Notes: a model not told the origin generated them from the letters alone. A DNA stretch of 64,000 nucleotides from Sialis fuliginosa (GCA_961205875.1 OY540810.1:16120001-16184000); one strand, 5' to 3'. Numbered from the stretch's first letter, positions 27,401 through 38,800 are shown. Translations and numbers: made by a program.

Positions 27401-28611
27401 CCCGTTTACATTACGTATGGTTAGTTCGACAATAGGAGGCAGGTGGTGTGCTGTATGTCCATGGAATAAGTTTTGTCGCGGGTGCAGCTTACCCTCGGAC
27501 TGTACACCACTTTTAATGATATGCAACTCGACTGTACTATTTTCTGACTTATCTATCGCGATAGACTGGGACCAAACGGCATTACATTTACGTTACCAGA
27601 GTTCTAGAGAAAGAGTATGTATAAATCTTTAACAATTAATTATTTAATTTTATTTATATTGTATTTTATTTTGTAGATATGGGTCGAACATGAAACTGTA
27701 GCACAATGTCGCAAAAAACATACAGAGCCAATTGATTTGGACCATTGTTTGCGTGCCTTTACGTCAGAGGAAAGACTGGAAGCAAAGTACCATTGTAGCT
27801 CATGTAAGAGCCTTCAACCCGCAACTAAGAAACTACAGATATGGAAATTACCTCCAGTATTGGTAAGTGCAAGAATATCAAATAGAAAAAAAAATATAAA
27901 TTCACTGAGCGAATTTATTTTAAAGGTCGTCCATTTAAAACGGTTTGACTGTGTCAACGGCAAGTGGGTGAAAACTCAGAAGGTCGTTAACTTCCCGTTC
28001 AGTGATTTCGATCCGACAGAATACCTGGCGAGCGTACCACAAGAGACGATTCTACGGCATCGCGAGCTGGACGCAAAGCGCGTCGGTAACGGAACGCGAA
28101 CGGTTAGGGAGCGGCTTGAGTCGACGAGTCTAACAAGAACTCCGGTGGACGATGAGAATCTATGTGACTTTCACCAACACAAGCTCAAATCCGGGCAGGA
28201 TGCTTTTGATTTGAAGTATCAACTCTACGCCGTGGTTGTATGTTACTTTACCCCACTGCAATTAAACAAAAATCAAACGTACACATTAACTTGCAGAGCC
28301 ACTCAGGGTTGCTGAACGGCGGCCACTACATCTGCTATGCGTGTAACCCGAACGGGTCGTGGTACTGCTACAACGACAGCTCGTGCCGTGAGGTCGCCAA
28401 ACCGGACACGACTCTCAAGACGAAGTTGCCATGCATGGACACGAGCTCAGCGTACATTCTGTTCTACGAGCGTGCCGGCCTCGATTATGCTCCATACTTC
28501 CCGAGCTTCACAAACGGCGCGGCAACAGGGGCAGCTGTGGCCGCCGCACTGCATGAGACAGACAGCGACGATGGCGACGCGGACATGCGTAAGAACTGTG
28601 TGATAACGTAA
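2641..28611 (+). CDS. USP32: Ubiquitin carboxyl-terminal hydrolase 32 (USP32), 16 exons
   Basis: Exons: 2641-2698, 4131-4362, 4426-4982, 6823-7125, 7183-7365, 9541-9799, 12096-12495, 12692-13043, 13104-13421, 13479-13757, 13855-13937, 26619-26920, 27377-27614, 27677-27862, 27926-28237, 28297-28611. All junctions are GT-AG and the phases close to 1,458 codons plus stop (human about 1,604). The N-terminus MGAKDSKRACLSYEDAV matches the family. EF-hand loops lie at residues 253-264 (DENRDGHIDFKE) and 289-300 (DADRDNKLNSTE), and a DUSP region begins near 384 (KWLAREEQ, W-rich). USP catalytic boxes: nucleophile Cys706 in GNTCFMN (codon 12815-12817), GQHDSQEL, CQSCG and CSSC zinc knuckles, VVHLKRF, His1364 in NGGHY and Asp1381 in YNDSS. 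The last four residues, CVIT, form a CaaX prenylation box, as in human USP32. It removes ubiquitin on endosomal and Golgi membranes in mammals. The exons look intact. Confidence 0.95.
3369..3397. repeat. (AT)n microsatellite in USP32 intron 1
   Basis: An uninterrupted run of about fourteen AT units, preceded by the related ATACATATGT. No other significance seen. Confidence 0.9.
3640..4028. repeat. Fold-back MITE in USP32 intron 1
   Basis: The arms around 3641-3694 and 3971-4027 are inverted copies. They share GGAGAGTCTGGGGGTCC on the left and GGACCCCCAGACTCTC on the right, and inside these AGAATAGAGT faces ACTCTATTCT. A CCTAACCTAACC run lies in the loop. A shorter relative sits at 61,655-61,840 with the same inner motif. 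No clear target duplication was found. The start is 58 bp downstream of a fragment rich in CCTAGG-like words whose origin is unclear. Confidence 0.65.
5271..5516. repeat. Two ~105-bp palindromic MITE copies in USP32 intron 3
   Basis: Copies at 5271-5376 and 5413-5516 are each nearly perfect hairpins. Both carry ACTATACTCTATTTCATTTA at the left end, and the second ends with its complement AATGAAATAGAGTATAGT. The rest of intron 3 (4983-6822) is AT-rich with no other readable structure. The stem contains GCAACCACTGCATTCTTAAA. Two adjacent copies suggest local hopping or tandem duplication. Confidence 0.75.
7780..9015. repeat. Fold-back element in USP32 intron 5, split by a younger insertion
   Basis: The left arm (about 7780-7905) and right arm (about 8905-9015) are inverted copies; both contain TGAGCATTAAT on one strand, a flanking run of A/T with GTGTATTTTT, and CAGATGC near the inner end. 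The 509-bp MULE-like element 7926-8434 lies in the loop, with AT-rich unmatched sequence around it. Nothing coding was seen. Confidence 0.6.
7926..8434. mobile_element. MULE-like MITE with 10-bp target duplication
   Basis: The direct repeat CAGACACGTA occurs at 7916-7925 and 8435-8444, exactly flanking an inverted-repeat element. Its ends read GGTATATAAAGACAAGG and CCTTGTCTTTATATATCTTGG, and its inner arms share GACCAATCA / TGATTGGTC and GACGTCAAT-like words. It encodes nothing. A 9-10-bp duplication is the size made by Mutator-like transposases; the class assignment is inferred from that and from two relatives at 48,309-48,844 and 51,156-51,363. Confidence 0.7.
10181..10274 (+). other. Exon-like island in USP32 intron 6 (possible poison cassette)
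   Basis: A 94-bp segment is bounded by an acceptor (AAATACAG) and a good donor (AAAG|GTAGGT), is clearly less AT-rich than its surroundings, and is open in the frame entered from exon 6. Its length is not a multiple of three, so inclusion would shift exon 7 and reach a TGA near its start. It could be a regulatory cassette exon or a fragment of a foreign element. No copy was seen elsewhere in the window. Confidence 0.3.
10423..11638. mobile_element. TAGTCCAG-class fold-back element with 3-bp target duplication (TTA)
   Basis: Termini TAGTCCAG and CTGGACTA are flanked by TTA at 10420-10422 and 11639-11641. The two halves are long imperfect inverted copies, with the same CCAAAAGTCCCCAACAAT-type word and CAATAGATACAGAGAT on opposite strands, and a short AT-rich centre. 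No ORF. Two relatives are nested in intron 11. The 3-bp duplication recalls PIF/Harbinger or CACTA elements, but the ends do not fit a class I can name. Confidence 0.75.
11670..12040. repeat. Dispersed repeat shared with 29,090-29,480 (inverted)
   Basis: The stretch with ACATTTTTTAACAAAT-like words, a CCCTTTACATG motif and TTTGCAAACTTTGAAAG appears again in opposite orientation at about 29,090-29,480, downstream of USP32. The two copies flank most of the gene. They differ at many positions, so the duplication is old. No ends were defined. Confidence 0.45.
14788..14966. repeat. Internally deleted copy of the ACTTCCATG repeat family
   Basis: Starts with ATATCGGTATGGAGAAC and ends with CAGAACATGGAAGTAAAA, the two termini of the ~800-bp family at 38,008-38,803 and 41,026-41,826, but keeps only the cytosine/adenine-rich middle (ACACATGCACAGCCGCCATG) and one end. 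Confidence 0.65.
15707..16852. mobile_element. Fold-back element with 9-bp target duplication TTAAGCGGG
   Basis: TTAAGCGGG occurs at 15698-15706 and 16853-16861, flanking an element whose ends are GCAAAACTTCAGTATCC and its inverted copy. The arms are about 200 bp (to ~15,910 and from ~16,655). An ORF of 169 codons on the minus strand and two of 62 and 83 on the plus strand are products of the palindrome, not genes. The 9-bp duplication suggests a MULE-like transposase. Confidence 0.75.
18137..23189. mobile_element. Middle nested element, TAGTCCAG class, target duplication TTC
   Basis: Termini TAGTCCAG and CTGGACTA are flanked by TTC at 18134-18136 and 23190-23192. The intact empty-site sequence can be read from the other arm of the host palindrome, which confirms the boundaries. 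It is closely related to 10,423-11,638 and carries the third element in its centre. No coding capacity. Confidence 0.75.
19866..21910. mobile_element. Innermost nested element, TAGTCCAGTA ends, target duplication TTT
   Basis: Starts TAGTCCAGTAAAGGAAGC, ends GCTTCCTTGACTGGGCTA, flanked by TTT at 19863-19865 and 21911-21913; removal restores the TTCAGTTTCGAGAAAAACG word seen intact in sister copies. A second, partial copy starts at 20,575, so this element too has been invaded or locally duplicated. Its inverted segments give small ORFs (70-95 codons) that are palindrome artefacts. Confidence 0.7.
24703..26174. mobile_element. hAT-like MITE with 8-bp target duplication TCCCTATG
   Basis: TCCCTATG lies at 24695-24702 and 26175-26182. 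The ends are CAGTGGCGTCACTAGG and CCTAGTGACGCCACTG, typical of hAT terminal repeats, followed by guanine-rich GGGTGACACC blocks in inverted order. The interior is AT-rich, holds a second MITE at 25,024-25,161, and repeats the word CACCCCACTCAATGGGGTA twice near 25,790 and 26,083. Non-coding. Confidence 0.85.
25024..25161. mobile_element. Short palindromic MITE inside the hAT-like element
   Basis: Inverted ends GCCGTGTTCAGACCGAAAA and a matching right end with TTTGGTGTGAACACCGC enclose ACAAAACAGCAACA on one arm and TGTTGCTGTTTTGT on the other. 138 bp, non-coding. A target duplication is not obvious. Confidence 0.65.
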
Positions 28612-28895
28612 AATCTGAGTTGGTTTTGTTCTTTGTGTTTGCGGTTTTTGTAATCCGTGCCGGGTTTGATCGGCGAAACGTTTTTTTGATATTACCGTGC
28701 GTTCAGAGAATTTACTTTAGTGATATAAAATAATAATAGAAAAACATAATTTTGTACTTTTAAGAAGCTTATTACCTTTTAGAATTTAGAAGAAATAGTA
28801 TACACCAAAACAGTTTTTTTTTTTTCATATAAGTGATGAAATTACGCACTACGAAAATTACAAATGCAAGGGTATTCGTTAATTATCCTCCCACA

Positions 28896-29005
28896 AATAA
28901 ATATAGACTATAAGTGTATATATGCACTATTATTGTGTTAATTAATTAGCAAATTTTTTAATGATAACCATATATTTACTACCGACTATTACTACTATAA
29001 ATAAA
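28896..29005 (+). terminator. Candidate poly(A) signals of USP32
   Basis: AATAAA occurs at 28896-28901 and 29000-29005, 285 and 389 bp after the stop. Either could end the USP32 transcript; the sequence cannot decide. Confidence 0.45.
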
Positions 29006-30139
29006 CTAAATATTACAAAGCACAATCATTTTGGGTTCTCGATTTATTCAAACAAGAATAATCTGAGTTTCAATACTTTTTTAAAAAATCAATAAACCCA
29101 CTGTAAAGAGAAAAGTCAAGTTTTCCACACATTTTTTAACAAACATCGTACGATAATTTATTAACCCTCGCAAAGTTAAAACGACAATTTTGCTTAGACG
29201 TTAAATAATTCTGTGAAAAAAATTGTAAATCAAATAAAAAATAACGTTTTGAAAATGAACTTCTACGCTTTTGAATAACATAAATAGATTTTACTTAAAA
29301 AATTATTTTTACTCCGTGCACTCTTTCAAAATTTGCAAAAGAATATGCATTTTTTATTATTTCTTTTAAAACTTTATAACCACAAAAAAATATAGAACTT
29401 TAATATGAGAAAAGTATTGAAAAGTAAAGATTTCAAGCTTTAAAATTGTTTTTTATTTATTTTTACCAAAGTTAGACCTTTGAATATTGCCTTTTTTTTC
29501 TGTGGATATTTTAATCCTTTAATTAATTTGACAAGAGTCGTTTTAGTTTGTTTATTTGTTTGCGATAGTTTATTAACAGTAATTATCAATAATTTCTCAA
29601 ATTAATCTGGACGTAAAATTAAGTATACAAATCAAGTCGAAATCGTGCCGAAAAAAATTATAATAATGTAAATTTAATCAAATCTAATTCGGCTACGGAT
29701 TGAAAAAAACGTAAACGATCTATTATTTTCTCGTTTTATCTGTGTTATGTAGGTTTAAGAAATGTACAAAATATTTACGGTCAGAATTTTTATGATTAAA
29801 AGACGGATTGATATTTTGTTGAAAAAAATTTATTGAATTCCAGTGATATTTGATAATTGTCGTATTCCTCTTCTTTGAGCATTAACTAACGACTTATTTT
29901 AAAGTATACTCTTTAATCGTATATTTCCTATAGAAATAATATAACAGAGTAGGTAGGTAGCCGAAAAAGCAAATCTTGGGCAGAAAGAGAAAGAAAGGAT
30001 GGTGACCTATTCCATCTTTGTTAAACACATGTTCCAAGTGCATTATGCATTTACACAGACATATTTCTTACTTACTCTCACTTGGGAACAAATAGGTTTC
30101 CTTTTTCTTATTATTTAACCCTTTCATTATGACTGACGT

Positions 30140-30175
30140 ACAAACAGATGTGTCAAAATGTACACATCTGTTTGT
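30140..30175. other. Perfect 14-bp hairpin
   Basis: ACAAACAGATGTGT, an 8-base loop CAAAATGT, then the exact reverse complement ACACATCTGTTTGT. It is followed by CGGCCGAC/GGCCGGC-type words to 30,240, so it may be the end of a small element. No gene adjoins it. Confidence 0.7.
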
Positions 30176-31290
30176 CGTGGCCGGCTGACGTACTTTTGTT
30201 ATGTACGTTATATGTAATACAAAGAGAGACCGGCCGACAGTGCAGATATCGCATTCCGAGCACTGTCCTTAAAAAGTTAAGCGCTGTTTCCACTTACACG
30301 AAGTTCTATGACACACTTCTATGATATTTCCCCTTTGGTATCTTTTCCCACCATTAGACGCTACTTTCAGGCTATGTTTAAGTTTGCAACAATGGTTATA
30401 ACCAAGGTATATAAAGTATAAGAAGGAGAAACACGTCATCATGTCTGCCCAAGCTGATTGGTTAAAACTTACGAGGCAACATGTGTATTTACTGACCTTG
30501 GGTTAGTAAAAACACATAAGTTTAAGTTTTTTTAAATGAAAATACCAGTCTTTATTATAAATTTAAACCAAAAATCTTAAACATAAAAAATTGTATAGTT
30601 TAATTCAATGTGGAGTGAGCTCTTAACTTGTATGTGGGGTTAGAGGGGAAATATACTTTTTAAGAGAGGTTATATACTGTATTTGACATTATTAACCTAA
30701 ATATTCAATCAAATGAGTAACAAAATTAATACTATATGAAATTATGAGAAATATATTATATATAATAATAATCAATGTACAAATAATTACACGGCAATAA
30801 ATATATCACAGTTTATTGCGCTATAAAAAATTATGTTTGGTATCATTATGGGTCTTTTTTCATAGATAGGAGTTTAGATAATTAAAGCTTATTGCATTTC
30901 TGCTTGTCTTTGCAGTCCGTATCGATGGTAGAAAACTGAAACTTAATAATTTAATCAATGCGATGTAATTTTGCACAATAAAATAAAGCATTGGGTGCAG
31001 CTTGAAATACAGCATATATGGTTTTAGCTTTCCACTGTCGATGACTAAAATTGGATAAAACGATTGTTTGATTGCCCTTTAATGCTCAGAGAATTATGTT
31101 AACACCAAAATAAATAATTTGCTATTGTGTTCTAGTGATCCAACTCTATAAAAGTGTATTTAGTAACGTACCGTTTTAACTACAAATTTGTTTTAATTCA
31201 AAAATCATTCGAGAAGCAACAGTGTGATTTTTCAATCATATATATTACAATTTTCCACTTTTTTGTCACTCAATTTGTTTGTTAACTTGC

Positions 31291-32097
31291 ACTATACCTT
31301 TTACAGTAAAAATTCACACTTATGAAACATAATTTCACATTAACGAAAACAGATTTCACACAAATGAAATATAATTTCACACCATCGAAAACTAATTTCG
31401 CACAAATAAAATATAATTTCACATTAATGAAAAATGATTTCACACAAATGAAAACAGAATTCACATATTTTAGGAAAATTAATTTTTTAACAAAATAATA
31501 CATGTTTAAAGGTTTTTTATTTCCTATTATATTAACCTTAGGACCCTTCACAGGGGTTAATCAAATCCCACAAAATTTAATAAGATCATTCTGGTACAAT
31601 GATACAGCATAATATCGTTCGACATGGAGCAATGTCTTCCAAAATACGCATTCAAAATTTTAAAATGATTTGTGCTTAACTGTTAACACATGTATAATTC
31701 AATATACCTACTTGCATTCTTCCCTGGATATGTCGTTTTATTAACAGTTTAAAGGAACTTCACTTAAAAAAAACATTGCTAATATGGCAATTTAAGAGAT
31801 TTCATAACATCTTGGATATGCAAACCATGTCGAACGATATTATATTATTATGCCAGGAGGACCTTATTGAAATGTGATATAATTAACATGTATATTTAAT
31901 ATTATAAGGAATAAAAAACTTTTTTTTATATTAATTTCACACTTGATAAATTAATTGTCTTATATGTTAATTATGTTTTCATTTGTGCGAAATTAGTTTT
32001 CGTTAGTGTGAAATTATATTTCATTTGTGTGAAATCTGTTTTCGTTAATGTGAAATTATGTTTCATAAGTGTGAATTTATACTGTAAAAGGTATAGT
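31291..32097. mobile_element. Fold-back element with subterminal 21-bp tandem arrays
   Basis: The ends ACTATACCTTTTACAGTA and its complement enclose about eight (left) and seven (right) units of roughly 21 bp with the pattern TTTCACAnnAAnGAAA. The arrays are in inverted order, and most units are themselves small palindromes (TTTCA...TGAAA). The 89-codon minus ORF here, with repeated VKLYFIC, is the array read through. No convincing target duplication; TA at both tips is possible. Confidence 0.65.
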
Positions 32098-33202
32098 TAT
32101 GTTTCTAAATATACTTTTTTAAAATACCATATTAACTCCTAATCGTGCTAAAAAAATAAAAAATAAATTTAATTGAATCGAAAAAAAATGGCAACTATCA
32201 CCTAATATTGCTCATGTTAATCACAAATCATTCCATTACGATTAAAAAGAACTGGAATCTGTAGTACAGCAATGTAAAAGTTGTGGTATCTAACTGACGT
32301 GGAACAGACTGGCTTGTAAAATCACTTACTGCAATAATTTTACATCCTACGGTTTTCATAATAATGCATAACATACTATATTTGTTATGTACAGCCTTAT
32401 AGTTAATGTACATATATATTGAATACAATACAAGTTTGTTAATCGGACACCGTGGAAACATGTGTACTGTCTAATTATCTAGCGTAAGATGTTAAAATTG
32501 TTTGACTTGGAGGAACGTTTGATTAGCGGACTTGTACGTTTTGACCGTTATCATAAATGCCAGATAATGCAACTTTTACTGAATTTTTTTATTGTTTTCG
32601 CTCATTGTTTTATTTCCGTATCTATTCAGTAAAAGCAGTTATTCCAATAATAAACAGTTTATTGATTTAAAATGCGTCTTCTGAAAAATAAGCTAAAAGA
32701 CGTACCATCTACTCAGTGACATTTTTGTATTTCTCCTGACTAGACAGTTTACCACCTTTTTCGCTTTTTGCCATGTTTAGAATATGCATGCTACCTGCTT
32801 TTAAGCGTACTTAACACTTGATTACTGTTGTAATTGTGGGCGTTGACTGCTCCTATGCCCAAGACAAGTGCCCCTTCTTCCCTTATGTAAATACGTCACT
32901 GCTGCTTTTCCCGAATAAGTACAGAATTATAAATTGTTTTTATGCATGGAATTATTTAAGTTGAACTGTTCAAATATTGGTAATTTAGAGTGAAGATATG
33001 CTTTTAAATCAAGGCTTAAATTATTTTTCACTTATCAGTTGCTAGTTAATTGGATTAGTATGTGTTAAAATAGTCTAATGGTGCCTACGATTTTAGCGAG
33101 TAGAATTTAGTATAATTTTTCAATTCTTTTAATGAAATAATTGAATGGTTTTACTTTAAAATTCCGTTAGTTTGTCGATTTTTATATTTACAACACAACG
33201 GG

Positions 33203-33974
33203 TACTGAGCTGTCAGTACTTCAAGTAAAATACTTGAAAAAGTACTTAAAATACTTTTGATACTTTATTCAAATACATTTGAAAAGAATAAGTATTTGAT
33301 CCTTGAAGTATTTTACATCAAGCACTTTTTGATACTTGAAATACTCTTACATTTGATAGTAAAAAAAATACTTGATACTTTAAGTACATTTTAATACTTG
33401 AAATACTTACAATACAACTACATTTAAAAATACTAAAAAATATGTTGTAATTGAGGATCTTTTTTTTTCTTTGCCACCTCAAATTTGCTGCTTCCCCTAA
33501 TCCACAATATTGCACCTTCTACTTATTTTTGATGACCTTTTTTCGTTGTTATCTCAAATTTACCAGCTCAATACTCACTTTTGCACCCCCTGTCATTACC
33601 TTTTTTTTTAGTTCTCATCACAAAGTTGCCGCCCTTTTATATTACAAAGTATGTTTTGATTTCTAAAGACCTGTTTCTACTCAGCGCATTTCACTTTTTA
33701 ATCTTGGTAATATTATTTTCAACTATTTTGCCGCCACTCTTGGCCTGGTGCCTACATCAGTGACCATTTTTCGCCAACCCCTAGCTTCACCTCTAATAAT
33801 ACTTCATTTAACAAACAAAATAACTAAGTACTTTTTGAATTTAATGCTTGAGTAAAGTACTTGCTACTACAAGTATTTTTTCATAATACTTGAAATAGCA
33901 CTTGATTTTTACTAATTTCAAGTACATTTGAAAGTATTGAAGTATTTTCACTGAGTGTTTGTGACAGCTCTGTA
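33203..33974. mobile_element. Fold-back element made of TACTTGAA-type repeats
   Basis: Terminal repeats TACTGAGCTGTCA and TGACAGCTCTGTA. Both arms are filled with degenerate copies of AAGTACTT / TACTTGAAATACTT, spaced irregularly. The middle has thymine-rich sequence with CCACCTCAAATTTGC-like words. A relative is at 58,734-59,096 in gene C. Non-coding. Confidence 0.6.
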
Positions 33975-35677
33975 CAGGTATGAATATAAAAATAAACGGT
34001 GTATATATCAGAACAATTAATCCAATTCTTTTCTGTTTTGTTTATAAGAAATAATTATTTATAAGTTTCAGCATCGATATCAAAAATAATAAAATATAAG
34101 TTAACAAAGAAACGGAACTATATTTTCAATAGCGTTCTGCATTTATATGATTTAAATATGTGTGTATATATTTAAAAAAAGTAAAAACGCAATTGTGTAA
34201 TTAAATATAAATAATATTAAATGATATTTGTTTGTAAATTTAAAAGAAGATAGCCGTAAGCTACATAGTTATGTATATTTCTATTTGTTACATTTATTTA
34301 TAAGCAAGTTATAAATGATATTAAAGTTATATTTTATATTATATAAGCAGCTTTTATGACAATAACAACAAACCATACAGACACAATCGATTAACGATAG
34401 TTATAAAATAGCTTGAGTAATTGTTGCTTGTATAATATGACTAGTACAGACGTTATTTGTGTTTATAGTTTTTATTTAATATATATGCAAAACTAAATAA
34501 CATGGGGCACCATATCACATTAATCGACAGTGGAAAGTTGAAATTAAATGTTTAAATTGTCAAACGGGTGAAACTCTCACGTTATTTAGTCATTTATACC
34601 TTAATATTTAATTTGGTATTATGTAAAAAAAAATAAAACGATTGTTATCTTATTTTTAATTAAATTCTGTTAAAATTTAAAATATGTTATACGTAAATAG
34701 AAGGATGAAATTTATTAGAGAAATGTAATTTTCGATTTACTTAAAAATATTTTATTATTATTATTATGTTATATTTTATTTAGCCAAAGAACATTTATAT
34801 ACACATGATTAACTAGTCAGTTATGTAACTTTACATGGTGTATAGACATTTTGCCTCCGCAGTGCCATTCAGTATCAAGTCATAAGTTAATCCATTTCAT
34901 GTTTCTGAAAATGTCAGGAAATTAAAACTATTATTTATTATGTAAAGTGTTGACTTTTTTATTCATCATTTCACAGTTCCTTATATCCTTACTATGTTTT
35001 GAATTAATCGCTTGCGTATAGGATTGATAATAATTACATACATACTTTCACACCTTTTCATTAATTTTGATAGTATTTTTATAATTATTCGTATCAATTT
35101 TGATGAGTGTTTTTGTATTTTTATAATTTTAGTAATATCTTCATCACTTCATAACTCAGTAAATTTTTATAGTATTTTCATACATTTTTATCAGTATTTT
35201 TTATAATTTTCAAAAACGTATTTTTTTGTTCTTTATTCATTGCTGCATCTTCAATTATTATGATAAACCTATATAATAATAATGATTTATAAAGAAAAAC
35301 ACAAATAAAATAATATCATTTATTTATCATACTTGTTAAAAATTATAATAAAGATATTCTACAATTTTTAAACAAATTGTTTACAATCATTTAAATTAAA
35401 ACATAGTTTTATATAATACATAACAATACGACAACGTATTCAAACATATAGTTTAAATTTTGTTTAAACTTTTGCGAACATATTAATTTATCGAGACTTG
35501 ATGTTTTGGACACATTTAATCAGCAATATTAATTATCTTCTAAAAAACACCAAGTCTCAATTTGACCACAAATATAAATTCTATGATTAAATAAAAATAA
35601 TTTCAAATCGGTAAATAGGCAATAGTGTGAGCGAAAATCTTATAGTTTTCAGTCGTTAAATAAAACAAACTAACACA

Positions 35678-35714
35678 TCAGTGCATTTGAATTCCGGTGT
35701 GTGTTTCAGCAAAT
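35678..35714 (-). other. Possible alternative terminal exon of paralogue A
   Basis: If CAGAA|GTAAGA at the stop codon is used as donor, the acceptor ACATTTTTCAG before 35714 restores an open frame of eleven further residues (FAETHTGIQMH after the Lys) and a TGA at 35678-35680. Inferred from splice signals only. Confidence 0.4.
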
Positions 35715-35843
35715 CTGAAAAATGTATGAATTAATTAATTAACGATCTAATTTACTAGTTATTCACCTCGATAAATATAATTAAAAGAGGAATCAATATT
35801 GTACATTTTCAAGAAAAAAACATTTAAATAAGTTAGTCAAATC

Positions 35844-38800
35844 TTACTTCTGATAGGTAATCGTGTTATCGGGCCAAGCTTGTTTCGGGTGGCAGTTGTT
35901 TGAATGTCTTCTGAGTCCGTCTCTCCGACTAAACGTTTTAAAACAAACACGGCATACGTACGGCCGTTCTTTAGAATGGGTACTTCTGTGTCGGCTCAAA
36001 CCACTCGAACATTTAAACGTCTTTCCGCAAATCTGTAAAAAGAGAAAATTTGTTTGTAATGTATTTAACATTTTTACTACATCCTAATTTTAATTATTTT
36101 TTTTAAATAATAAAAAAAATTCAGATTTTTTTTCTCTATTACTTTTACTTCCATGTTCTGAAAGAAATGGAAGTATTGTAATACCATTGAAAAATCGTGT
36201 CTGAGATAATGACAGATTCTGATTGTACTAACTTCAAAACTTAAAGAAAAGTTAATTTCCGCATGGCAGCTGTGTATCGTTCACGATAACTACTGTAAAA
36301 ATGCACCAATTTGAATTATTTTTGGGGAAAATGTTTGTCTCAGTGAGTACTACAGACCTATTGATCTTGGTGCTAATTGGATTAGGGGTTTTGGAAATAT
36401 TTGAAATTTTGTAACTTTTATCGTCTATTATAGGGTCACTATTTACTTCAATTGTGCCAAATCTCAGCTCTCTTGGTCAAACAGGCGGCGACAGATTTTA
36501 ATCCGATTTCAATACGTAACACCAGTTTGGTGGAATTACTGATACTCACATGACAGACATGTCTGTAAACACCGGTATGCTCCTGTCTGTGGGCTATGAG
36601 CTCTGCCTTCCTCATGAAGGTCCTGTCACACTGCGTACACGAGAATGGTCTCTCGCCGGTGTGCGTTCTCTCGTGTTCGTTGAGCGTCTCCTTACGGGCG
36701 AACCCGCGTCCACAAGCGCGACACAGGAAAGGCCGCGCACCTGTGTGAATGCGCACGTGCATTTCAAGCCCAAATGCACTGTCGAACCTTGCCGGGCAGT
36801 GCGAGCACGCATGAGGCTTAGCGCCACCACATGTCGGCTCGTGTCGCTCAACCCACTCAGCACGCGCGAACCACTTCTTGCACTTGTTACAGCGGTACCC
36901 GTCGCCAAGCCCATGCGCGGTCCTCATGTGCTGACGGAGACGACTGCGCTCGTGGAAACGCTTGTCGCACTCGGGACACCAGAACGGACGTTCTCCTGAA
37001 ACGATCATGTTTAAAGGCTTTTTCTAATTTAACTTTATATTCTTTAAATACCTGTGTGTGCTTTCATTTTGTGAACTGCTAATTTGTAAGTGTCCATACA
37101 TTCCTTGCCGCAAGCTTCACAAATATGTCTCTTGGCACCTGTATGTACTTTCTCGTGGATCTTCAACATACCTCGTTTTTCAAATACCAAATCTAAAAAG
37201 TAATATTTATATTTAAAAGGAAGTGTCCCCACTCAAAAGTTCTCCCACTCCCAACAAGCTGGAAACTTGATTTTTAGAATAAATATTCTTTGGCCTATGT
37301 CGAGAAAAGTAACAAGGCCAGATTAAAAAAAAAAGACAAGGTAAAAAGCACCCTAAGTTTAAATTTAAAATGTATAACACAGCTACTAGATTACTTTGGA
37401 ACGAAAAAGTACAGAATATGTAAAGTAGAACATCATTATCAAGAAGTAAAAAAAATTTATATGAATGACAATTAAAAATATACATAATTAATAATTTTTT
37501 GGAATACAATAGGAATGTTGACTTTTTTATAACAAATATAATATAATAATATATTTATTGTATTTAATTGTTACTTATTATATTTTAGCCTGACGATGAT
37601 TCTGTGAATCGAAAGCTTGCGTTTTCCTCTTCTTTAATAAATTTTGACGTTTAAACAAACAAGTTTGTTTTTATAATATATATATAATATTTATATAATA
37701 TTTATTTATAATTTATATACAAATTAAATATGATTTCAATATCTATACTATTTTTTAACCGACTTCAATTTATATATATGTATATATTTTTTTTAGTGAT
37801 GTTCACGAATAATTTCGTATTGCGTAGACCGATTTTGATAATTTTTTGTTGATTTGAAATAGAATACTCTCCAGGTGGTACTTTTGTAAATTTTGTCAGG
37901 ATCTAATAATATAGTCGGAAGATATACAACGAAACACCTCAAAAATTCCGCGATTTTACATTTCTAGTTATCTATGGAAAAATAAAAAGCAAAAACTCTT
38001 GCTAATTTTACTTCCATGTTCTGAAAGAAATGGAAGTATTGTAATACCATCGAAAAATCGTGTCCGAGAAAATGACAAATTCTGATTGTACTAACTTTAA
38101 AACGTAAAGAAAAGTTAATTTCCGCATGGCGGCTGTGCGTGTGTCTGTGTGTCCGTGTGTCTGTGTGTCAGGATGTAGATTTTTTTTTCGTTCACGATAA
38201 CTACTGTAAAAATGTACCGATCTGAATTATTTTTGGGGAAAATGTTTGTCTCAGTGAGTATTCCAGACCTATTGATTTTGGTGCTAATCGGATTAGGTGT
38301 TTTGGAAATATTCGAAATTTTGTAACTTTTTTCGTCTAAAAAATGAACATTGCGAGTATTATCTCACTAATTTTGATAAAATTTGGTACATTTGCAGTTC
38401 AATTGAATCTAAGGGACATTTATTATTTGTACGTGCCCAAACAGCCATTAAAGGGGTGAAAAACACACTTAAAATTTGAATTTTAAATACTAATTAATAC
38501 GTCATTAATTCATGTTGCCTTGGAAACAAATGCAATTAAATTCAGATTGTCAAATAAGTTGACATAATATGTCAACTTATTTGACAGGTATAATAATTAT
38601 TATTATACCTATACAAATGGCAATAACTGCTGTAACCGTCGTAAGTATATATGTTTTTTATGTATTACGAAATTTATATTCATATTAGTAGATTATATTA
38701 ATAAAATATATTTCAAAAAATTTATATTTAAAAATTATTGAAAAAGATAGAAAGAACATGGAAGTCATGTATATGGTTCTCCATACCGATATTTTAGTGA

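Larger units (their letters stand above)
28612..35843. other. Convergent intergenic spacer between USP32 and zinc-finger gene A
   Basis: 7.2 kb without a supportable gene. It holds the USP32 3' end, an inverted relative of the 11.7-12.0-kb repeat (29,090-29,480), a hairpin (30,140-30,175), a MULE-like fragment (30,401-30,495), and two fold-back elements (31,291-32,097 and 33,203-33,974). I see nothing in 34,000-35,670 beyond AT-rich sequence. Confidence 0.8.

Noticed and set aside
31300..31470. Tandem repeats that might suggest a CRISPR array
   Set aside because: Repeats are degenerate, have no unique spacers and occur again in inverted order at 31,920-32,090. The DNA is eukaryotic; these are subterminal repeats of a transposon.
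36550..36999. 149-codon plus-strand ORF over zinc-finger exons
   Set aside because: Mirror of the conserved finger exon of paralogue A. The same antisense opening appears over B and C, as expected from finger codon periodicity.
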